Source: Coriobacteriia bacterium
GTDB taxonomy: Bacteria > Actinomycetota > Coriobacteriia > Anaerosomatales > PALSA-660
Length of the DNA: 5,006 bases
NCBI GenBank assembly: GCA_003133285.1
Contig: PKWR01000054.1
Span: 1 to 5,006, forward strand
Reading direction: 5' to 3'
Made by a program: the position numbers and the translations under genes. Shown here piece by piece: positions 1 through 5,006 of this stretch (position 1 is its first letter; every line of letters begins with the position of its first letter). The notes beneath the pieces are model-generated. The model was not told where the DNA came from. It made no database searches and worked only from the letters and a program-made list of their open reading frames with translations.

Positions 1-347
1 CCGTGTTCGGCTGCGGGGGCGACCGCGACCCCGACAAGCGGCCGTTGATGGGACGGGTCGCCGGAGAGCTCTCGGACATCGCCGTCCTCACGAGCGACAA
101 TCCCCGCACCGAGGACCCCGTGGGGATCATCCTCCAGGTGCAGGACGGTCTCGCGCCGACCGCCTCGGACCACCACACGGAGGTCGACCGCCGTGCCGCC
201 ATCGCGCTCGCGCTGGGCCTGGCGCGCACGGGTGACGCGGTACTGATCGCCGGCAAGGGGCATGAGGACTACCAGATCTTCTCCGACAGAACGGTGCATT
301 TCGACGACCGCGAGGTCGCACGGGAGGAGTTGGGCGCGCGATGGTGA
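1..347 (+). CDS. murE: MurE, UDP-MurNAc-tripeptide synthetase (3' end, C-terminal ~114 residues)
   Basis: This is the C-terminal domain of the cytoplasmic Mur ligase that adds the third stem-peptide residue to UDP-MurNAc-L-Ala-D-Glu, using ATP. The gene runs in from upstream. The first complete codon in frame begins at base 3 and reads VFGCGGDRD, the usual opening of the MurE C-terminal domain, so the GTG at base 3 is an internal valine and not a start. Bases 96-107 encode DNPR, the motif that binds meso-diaminopimelate in family members, so a meso-DAP substrate is likely (inference). GKGHEDYQ follows at bases 252-275, another MurE signature. The frame ends at TGA 345-347 and overlaps the murF start by 7 nt. 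About three quarters of the protein (N-terminal and ATP-binding domains) lies outside the window, so its integrity cannot be judged. Identity is secure; substrate choice is slightly less so. Confidence 0.96.
   Translation, partial: VFGCGGDRDPDKRPLMGRVAGELSDIAVLTSDNPRTEDPVGIILQVQDGLAPTASDHHTEVDRRAAIALALGLARTGDAVLIAGKGHEDYQIFSDRTVHFDDREVAREELGARW
322..329 (+). promoter_or_regulatory. Ribosome binding site for murF
   Basis: The purine run GGGAGGAG lies inside the end of murE, 11 nt before the ATG at 341. This spacing favours ATG 341 over the in-frame ATG at 350, which would sit 20 nt away. Confidence 0.6.
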
Positions 348-1753
348 GGATGTCCGCAGCACGTCTCGCCGAGCTGACCGGCGCCTCGATCGTGGCCGGA
401 AGCGGCGACGCCATGTTCAGGGGTGTCGAGATCGACTCGCGGGCTGTCCCGGCGGGCGGCGCCTTCTTCGCGCTCCCCGGCGCGCACGCCGACGGACACG
501 ACTGGGTCCCGGCGGCGTTCCGCGCGGGCGCGAAGGTCGCGGTCGTCGCGCGCTGGGACGCCAAGGCCGCGGGCAACGCGGCGGAAGCGTCCCGCGGTGA
601 GACGGCGGTCCTGCTCGTGGACGACACTGCGGATGCCCTGCGCGCCCTGGCCAGCGCGCACCGCTCCTCGCTTCGCTGCCCCGTGGTCGCGATCACGGGC
701 TCCACGGGGAAGACCAGCACCAAGGACTTCGTCGCCGCAGCGATGAAGGTCGGACGCGCGGTGGTCGCGACGCGGGGCAATCGCAACAACGAGCTTGGCG
801 TCCCGCTGACGCTGCTCGAGGCCGACAACGGGACCGATGTGCTCATCGTCGAGATGGGGATGCGCGGCGGGGGCGAGATCGCGGCGTTGTGCGACATGGC
901 GCGTCCGACGCACGGGGTGGTCACCAACATCGGCCAGACCCACATGGAGACCCTCGGCTCCCAGGACGCGATCGCTCGCGCCAAGAGCGAGCTCGTGGCG
1001 CGCATACCGGCTGACGGCAGGGTCTTCCTGAACGGCGACGACCATTGGTCCCGGGCCCTGGAGGCGCGCGCCTCGGCTCCGGTGACGTGGTACGGCCTGT
1101 CCGAAGGGGTCGATGTCCGGGCGACCGACATCGAGGTGGACGAGGCCGGCAGGCCGACGCTGACCCTCGTCACCGCGGAGGGGTCCGCCCGCACGACGCT
1201 GCCGGTCCCCGGTCGCCACAACGCATACAACGCCGCTGCCGCTGCCGCGGTGGCGCTTGCGCTCGGCGCGACACTCGACGAGGTCGCCGCGGGCCTCGCG
1301 CACGCCCTCACGTCGGACATGCGGATGCAGGTCTTCACGACCGCGGGCGGGGTCGTCGTGGTCAACGACGCGTACAATGCCAGCCCTACGTCCATGCGTG
1401 CGGCGCTCGCCACCCTGGCGGACATGGCGACCAAGGGCAGGCGGATCGCGGTGCTCGGCGACATGGCCGAACTCGGCTCGCTGACCGAGTTGGCGCACTT
1501 CTCCCTCGGGGAGGTCGTTGCCCGCTCGGGCGTGGATGTGCTTGTCACGATCGGCGAGCGCGCACGCCGCATCGCCGACGGCGCGATGGCTGCGGGCATG
1601 GAACTCGCGTCCGTTCGCCCCTGTACGAGCATCGAGGAGGCCTCGGAGGTGCTGGACGACCTCGTGGCGACGGACGATGTGGTGCTCGTGAAGGCGTCGC
1701 GCTGCATGGAGCTGGAACGGATCGTCGAAGGGATACTGACCCCGCATGCCTAG
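341..1753 (+). CDS. murF: MurF, UDP-MurNAc-tripeptide--D-alanyl-D-alanine ligase
   Basis: This 470-residue protein, a normal length for MurF, performs the last cytoplasmic step of stem-peptide assembly. It joins D-Ala-D-Ala to UDP-MurNAc-tripeptide with ATP hydrolysis. The N-terminal substrate domain shows GVEIDSR (28-34) and FFALPG (42-47). The central ATPase domain has the P-loop GSTGKTS (120-126), EMGMRGGGEI (171-180) and TNIGQTH (195-201). PGRHNAYN (290-297) is the conserved His/Asn segment. The C-terminal domain has NDAYNASP (342-349), LGDMAELG (372-379) and KASR (451-454). Together these separate MurF from MurC, MurD and MurE. The start is ATG 341, supported by a purine-rich site at 322-329. 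ATG 350 is an in-frame alternative that would drop only three residues. The gene overlaps murE by 7 nt and mraY by 8 nt, which suggests translational coupling. All key motifs are present and the frame is intact. Confidence 0.98.
   Translation: MVRMSAARLAELTGASIVAGSGDAMFRGVEIDSRAVPAGGAFFALPGAHADGHDWVPAAFRAGAKVAVVARWDAKAAGNAAEASRGETAVLLVDDTADALRALASAHRSSLRCPVVAITGSTGKTSTKDFVAAAMKVGRAVVATRGNRNNELGVPLTLLEADNGTDVLIVEMGMRGGGEIAALCDMARPTHGVVTNIGQTHMETLGSQDAIARAKSELVARIPADGRVFLNGDDHWSRALEARASAPVTWYGLSEGVDVRATDIEVDEAGRPTLTLVTAEGSARTTLPVPGRHNAYNAAAAAAVALALGATLDEVAAGLAHALTSDMRMQVFTTAGGVVVVNDAYNASPTSMRAALATLADMATKGRRIAVLGDMAELGSLTELAHFSLGEVVARSGVDVLVTIGERARRIADGAMAAGMELASVRPCTSIEEASEVLDDLVATDDVVLVKASRCMELERIVEGILTPHA
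1728..1733 (+). promoter_or_regulatory. Ribosome binding site for mraY
   Basis: AAGGGA lies within the last codons of murF, 12 nt before the mraY ATG at 1746. The spacing is a little long. The 8-nt overlap means terminating murF ribosomes could also restart here. Confidence 0.45.
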
Positions 1754-2813
1754 CTTCAGCCTGCTACTGCAGATCGGACGCTACCCGACCTACCAGGTCT
1801 TCCTGGTGGCCGTCGTGGCGCTCGGCGCCGCCGTGGCCCTGTTCCCGCTGTGGATCCGGCTGGTCCGGTACCGCAACATCGGGCAGCAGGTCCGTGCGGA
1901 CGGTCCACAGGGGCACCTGGTCAAGCAGGGGACTCCGACGATGGGCGGCGTGCTCATCATGCTCGTGGTGACCGTCGTCTACGTGGCCATGGGCTCCATC
2001 GACCGGCAGAGCCTGCTGGTGCTGGGCGCGATGCTCGCCTGCGCGCTCCTCGGGTTCGTCGACGACTACGCCAAGGTGGTCAAGGAGCGCTCGCTCGGCC
2101 TGACGGCGACGGCGAAGATCGCCTGGCAGGCGCTCATCTCGCTCACCGTCGGGCTTCTGGCTGTGAACTGGGCCGGCGTCTCCGCCGTCGTGAACCTGCC
2201 GCTCATCGGCGGTGCGTGGAACCTCGGAGCGCTCTCGTCGACGCTGATGGTCGGCGGCTTCGCGATCGTGGTCCCGTGGCTGTACGTGCTGCTCGTGGCG
2301 GTCATGGTCGTGGCGGCGAGCAACACGGTCAACCTGACCGACGGGCTCGACGGACTGGCCGCCGGCACCGTGATGATCGTGATGTTCGCCTTCGCCGCGA
2401 TCGCGTTCCGGCAGAACCATCTGCCGATCTCGCTGCTGGCCGCGGCGATCGCCGGAACCTGCGTCGGGTTCCTCTGGTACAACAGCTACCCCGCGGACAT
2501 CTTCATGGGCGACACGGGTTCGCTCGGGCTCGGCGCCGCGGTGGCCACGATGGCCGTCGTCACGAAGTCCGAGCTGCTGCTTCCGCTCATCGGCGGCATC
2601 TATGTCATCGAAGGCCTGTCGGTGATCCTCCAGATCGTGTCGTACAAGCTGACGGGCAAGCGGATCTTCCGCATGGCGCCCATCCACCACCATTTCGAGA
2701 TGAAGGGCTGGAGCGAGACGAAGGTGATGATCCGGTTCTGGATCGTCACCGGCATCCTCGCCGGCGCAGGGTTCGCCATCTACTTCTTGTCGAGCCTCAA
2801 GAAGGTGGGGTAG
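1746..2813 (+). CDS. mraY: MraY, phospho-N-acetylmuramoyl-pentapeptide transferase
   Basis: This 355-residue integral membrane enzyme transfers phospho-MurNAc-pentapeptide from the UMP carrier to undecaprenyl phosphate, making lipid I on the cytoplasmic face of the membrane. Hydrophobic segments are spread along the chain (for example about 17-41, 69-83, 89-104, 170-190, 203-219, 227-245, 279-299 and 331-350), consistent with the family's ten helices. Diagnostic motifs appear in order: GTPTMGG (62-68); the DDYAK pair D106-D107; NTVNLTDGLDG (193-203); MGDTGS with D256; and the HHH motif at 314-316. D106, D107, D256 and the histidines correspond to the Mg2+ and active-site positions known for the family. 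The ATG at 1746 overlaps the end of murF by 8 nt, and the TAG at 2811-2813 lies 2 nt before murD. The N-terminus and length are ordinary and no motif residue is missing. It acts directly after MurF and supplies the precursor of lipid II. Confidence 0.98.
   Translation: MPSFSLLLQIGRYPTYQVFLVAVVALGAAVALFPLWIRLVRYRNIGQQVRADGPQGHLVKQGTPTMGGVLIMLVVTVVYVAMGSIDRQSLLVLGAMLACALLGFVDDYAKVVKERSLGLTATAKIAWQALISLTVGLLAVNWAGVSAVVNLPLIGGAWNLGALSSTLMVGGFAIVVPWLYVLLVAVMVVAASNTVNLTDGLDGLAAGTVMIVMFAFAAIAFRQNHLPISLLAAAIAGTCVGFLWYNSYPADIFMGDTGSLGLGAAVATMAVVTKSELLLPLIGGIYVIEGLSVILQIVSYKLTGKRIFRMAPIHHHFEMKGWSETKVMIRFWIVTGILAGAGFAIYFLSSLKKVG
2802..2810 (+). promoter_or_regulatory. Possible ribosome binding site for murD
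   Basis: AAGGTGGGG at the very end of mraY lies 5 nt before the GTG at 2816. The match to a Shine-Dalgarno sequence is only moderate. Coupling to mraY termination 2 nt upstream is probably as important. Confidence 0.4.
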
Positions 2814-2815
2814 GG

Positions 2816-4189
2816 GTGGCGGAGGTCCAACGCGTCGCCGTCCTCGGGCTCGGCCGCAGCGGCGACGCGGTCGTGCGCTGGGCTCTCGGGCGTCCCGGCG
2901 CCTCGCCGTCCGACGTCGCGGTCTTCGTTGAGTACGACACCCCGCGGCTTGCACAGTCGGCGAGCCTCCTGCACGCCGAGGGAGTGCGGGTCGACCTCGG
3001 CGCCGCCTCCGTGCCCGACGAGGGATGGGACCTCATCGTCGCGAGCCCCGGCATCTCGCCGTCGCGGCCGCTGATGCAGTCCGCGGCCAAGCTCGGCGTT
3101 CCCGTGATCTCCGAGCTCGAGCTGGCCTACCGGCTGTCGGTCGCCCCGTTCGTGGCGGTCACCGGCACCAACGGGAAGACGACGACCACCGCGCTCATCA
3201 CGCACCTGCTGCGCGAGGACGGCCGGAGCGCGGTCGCGGTCGGCAACATCGGGGTGCCCGCGATCGCTGTGGCGCCCGCCGTCGAGGCGAATGGCGTCAT
3301 CGTCGCCGAGTGTTCCTCCTTCCAGCTGGCCCTCACCCTCGACTTCCACCCTAGGATTGCTGTGCTGCTCAACATCACGCCCGACCACATCGACTGGCAC
3401 GGCTCCATGGAGGCCTACGCGGCCGACAAGACGAGGGTGTTCGCGAACCTGCGTCCCGGGGACGTGGCGGTCATCGACGTCGACGATCCGGGCGCAGCGG
3501 GCTGGGCCGAGCCGGTCGCCCGCCGCGGTGTACGCGTGGTGCGCGTCGGCTTGTCCGGCGGTGACGCGAGGGTCGAGGGTGGCCTGCTGGTCGTTGACGC
3601 CGGCAACGGCGCCGTCCCCCTGGTGCGCGTCGACGAACTGCTCATCCGCGGCGTGCACAATGTGTCGAATGCCCTTGCCGCATCGTCGGCCGCGCTCGCC
3701 ATGGGCGCGTCTCCCGACTCGGTCCGCGCGGGGCTGGCGACGTTCGAACCTATCGAGCATCGCCTTGACCCCGTCGCGACGGTGGGCGGCGTGGAGTACG
3801 TCAACGACTCGAAGGCGACCAACCCTGACGCGGTGATGAAGGCCCTGACCGCGTTCGGGTCGACGCCGCTGATCATCCTGCTCGGCGGACGGAACAAGGG
3901 CAACGATTTCACCCCGCTCGCCGAGGCGTGCGCGTCGCGCTGCCGGCTTGCGGTCCTGTACGGTGAATCTCGACCTGAGCTTGAGGCAGCGTTCGCGTCC
4001 GTCGGTGCTCCGTACGTCGGGACCGGCACCATGCTCGAGGCCCTCTCCCTGGCTGCGGCGGCGGCGCTCCCGGGCGAGGTGGTGCTGCTCTCGCCGGCAT
4101 GCGCGAGTTTCGACGAGTTCAGCGACTACGAGGACCGCGGCCATCGCTTCGTGGACGGCGTCATGCGCATCGCGGGGGAGACACGGTGA
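2816..4189 (+). CDS. murD: MurD, UDP-MurNAc-L-alanine--D-glutamate ligase
   Basis: This 457-residue cytoplasmic Mur ligase adds D-glutamate to UDP-MurNAc-L-Ala using ATP. It begins with a Rossmann-like UDP-binding domain, VAVLGLGRSG (7-16) and ASPGIS (76-81). The ATPase domain follows, with P-loop GTNGKTTT (117-124), ECSSFQL (165-171) and NITPDHIDWHGS (186-197). K205, in ADKTR, aligns with the carbamoylated lysine of Mur ligases. HNVSNALA starts at H281. The C-terminal domain has NDSKATN (330-336), GGRNKG (357-362) and SPACASFD (426-433), which carry the D-Glu contacts in the family. I chose GTG 2816 because it places the glycine-rich loop at the expected distance from the N-terminus and lies 2 nt after mraY. 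The same frame stays open far upstream within mraY, but that part is out-of-frame shadow. TGA 4187-4189 overlaps the ftsW start. Length and motifs are normal. Confidence 0.97.
   Translation: MAEVQRVAVLGLGRSGDAVVRWALGRPGASPSDVAVFVEYDTPRLAQSASLLHAEGVRVDLGAASVPDEGWDLIVASPGISPSRPLMQSAAKLGVPVISELELAYRLSVAPFVAVTGTNGKTTTTALITHLLREDGRSAVAVGNIGVPAIAVAPAVEANGVIVAECSSFQLALTLDFHPRIAVLLNITPDHIDWHGSMEAYAADKTRVFANLRPGDVAVIDVDDPGAAGWAEPVARRGVRVVRVGLSGGDARVEGGLLVVDAGNGAVPLVRVDELLIRGVHNVSNALAASSAALAMGASPDSVRAGLATFEPIEHRLDPVATVGGVEYVNDSKATNPDAVMKALTAFGSTPLIILLGGRNKGNDFTPLAEACASRCRLAVLYGESRPELEAAFASVGAPYVGTGTMLEALSLAAAAALPGEVVLLSPACASFDEFSDYEDRGHRFVDGVMRIAGETR
4174..4180 (+). promoter_or_regulatory. Ribosome binding site for ftsW
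   Basis: GGGGGAG near the end of murD lies 5 nt before the GTG at 4186. It supports that GTG as the ftsW start, together with the GTGA overlap with the murD stop. Confidence 0.55.
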
Positions 4190-5006
4190 CGGATCCGAAG
4201 ACGCGGCTCGCGCCCGTGGCGCGCTACCTCCTCCTGGGCGCCACGGTGTTCCTGGCGCTCGGCGGCCTGTTGATGATCTTCTCGGCCTCGGCGGTGACAG
4301 GGATCAAAGAGCACGCCGACACCATGTACTTCGTGAAGCGTCAGGCGATCTTCCTCGTGCTCGGGTTCGGGGCGCTGCTCGTCGCATCGCGGCTGTCGGT
4401 CTCCGCCATCAAGAGGGTCGGCGTGGCGGTCCTGGCCGCCGGCGACATCATGCTGGGTCTGGTGCTGGTCATGGGGCGCTCGAACATGGGCTCCGTGCGT
4501 GCCCTCAACCTCGGAGTCACCACGATCCAGCCGGCCGAGGTCGCCCGGCTCGGGTGTGTGTTGGCGATGGCGGCGCTGTTCGCCGATCGCGTGCGACGTC
4601 CCCGCCCGATCAAGGACGACCTGCTCAAGATCGTGTTGATCGCGGGCATCCCGTTCGTGCTCGTCATGATGCAGCCAGACATGGGCGCGGCGATGTCGAT
4701 CCTGATCGCGGTCTTCTTCGTCATGGTGATCGGCGGGCTGCCGTGGAAGTGGGTCGCCGCGACCGTGGGCGGGATAGTCGCCGGGGTCGCCGTGCTGCTG
4801 CCCATCGCGGCGTACCGGTCCTCGCGCATCGCCGCCTGGCTCGATCCGAGCAAGGACCCGCTGGGGAACGCCTATCAGGTCCTGCAGGCCCGTTTGGCGT
4901 TCGGGTCGGGCGGGGTCCTGGGTCTCGGACTCGGCCTGTCGAGACAGAAGTTCTTCTACCTTCCCGCCGCTCACACCGACTTCATCTTCGCCATCATCGG
5001 CGAGGA
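4186..5006 (+). CDS. ftsW: FtsW, SEDS-family septal peptidoglycan glycosyltransferase (5' part)
   Basis: The frame is open from GTG 4186 to the window edge: 273 complete codons plus two bases of a family usually around 380-500 residues. The C-terminal helices are missing. SEDS proteins polymerise lipid II into glycan strands in the membrane; FtsW does this at the division septum with its partner class B penicillin-binding protein. Hydrophobic helices dominate from about residue 14 onwards. Recognisable landmarks are YFVKRQ (48-53), IQPAE (114-118), QPDMG (163-167), DPLGNAYQ (224-231), GSGG (240-243) and HTDFIFAIIGE (263-273). D265 aligns with the catalytic aspartate described for FtsW/RodA. 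Several usual residues differ: the R-W-I tryptophan is A106, QPSE is QPAE, and the threonine of QPDLGT is A168. FtsW rather than RodA or SpoVE is inferred from the position after murD and from the GLGLSRQK segment. The start has a good purine-rich site, and the GTGA overlap with murD is 4 nt. Confidence 0.94.
   Translation, partial: MTDPKTRLAPVARYLLLGATVFLALGGLLMIFSASAVTGIKEHADTMYFVKRQAIFLVLGFGALLVASRLSVSAIKRVGVAVLAAGDIMLGLVLVMGRSNMGSVRALNLGVTTIQPAEVARLGCVLAMAALFADRVRRPRPIKDDLLKIVLIAGIPFVLVMMQPDMGAAMSILIAVFFVMVIGGLPWKWVAATVGGIVAGVAVLLPIAAYRSSRIAAWLDPSKDPLGNAYQVLQARLAFGSGGVLGLGLGLSRQKFFYLPAAHTDFIFAIIGE

Noticed and set aside
1226..1269. Alanine-rich repeat-like GCC/GCT run in murF
   Set aside because: An alanine-rich helix directly after the HNAYN motif is usual in Mur ligases. 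The codons vary and there is no true repeat unit.
1691..1702. KASR instead of KGSR near the MurF C-terminus
   Set aside because: To my knowledge alanine at this position occurs in many MurF proteins, so it is not a meaningful defect.
127..1747. Two long minus-strand open frames opposite murE/murF (about 490-530 codons)
   Set aside because: They lie antisense to a MurF with every expected motif. Their translations are rich in Arg, Ala, Ser and His with no recognisable domain, as expected of stop-poor shadow frames in GC-rich DNA.
1850..2815. Apparent large N-terminal extension or fusion upstream of murD in the same frame
   Set aside because: This stretch overlaps mraY in another frame and encodes Arg/Gly-rich sequence without motifs. 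MurD homology begins right after GTG 2816, and the length from there is normal.
1764..4144. Long minus-strand open frames opposite mraY and murD
   Set aside because: Their composition is dominated by Arg, His, Asp and Gly and they show no motif. The plus-strand genes explain the sequence fully.
4126..4974. Minus-strand open frame of about 282 codons opposite ftsW
   Set aside because: Its translation is a low-complexity, His/Arg/Asp/Gln-rich string. The plus-strand frame from 4186 encodes a clear SEDS membrane protein.

Overview
This window is a slice of a division and cell wall (dcw) cluster from a high-GC bacterium. All genes lie on the + strand in the order murE (3' end only) - murF - mraY - murD - ftsW (5' part only). 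No mobile element, RNA gene, CRISPR array or clear accessory gene is visible. There is also no untranslated stretch longer than a few bases.

Layout: the MurE C-terminus fills bases 1-347. It overlaps murF (341-1753) by 7 nt, and murF overlaps mraY (1746-2813) by 8 nt. mraY and murD (2816-4189) are separated by 2 nt. murD overlaps ftsW (4186 to the window end) by 4 nt at a GTGA junction. There is no room for a terminator between genes, so this looks like one co-transcribed, translationally coupled operon whose promoter lies upstream of the window.

The genes form one pathway. MurD adds D-Glu to UDP-MurNAc-L-Ala. MurE adds the third residue, probably meso-diaminopimelate because the DNPR motif is present. 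MurF adds D-Ala-D-Ala to complete the UDP-MurNAc-pentapeptide. MraY moves phospho-MurNAc-pentapeptide onto undecaprenyl phosphate to make lipid I. FtsW, a SEDS glycosyltransferase, polymerises lipid II at the septum.

Organism: codon third positions are overwhelmingly G or C, and murD and ftsW use GTG starts. The MraY sequence (IGQQVRADGP, LVKQGTPTMGG) looks to me more like Coriobacteriia-type Actinomycetota than Streptomyces or Mycobacterium. That placement is recollection and inference, not a database result.

I see no undescribed system here. The one point worth a second look is FtsW, where several positions that are usually conserved differ, including the tryptophan of the R-W-I motif, although the presumed catalytic aspartate is present.
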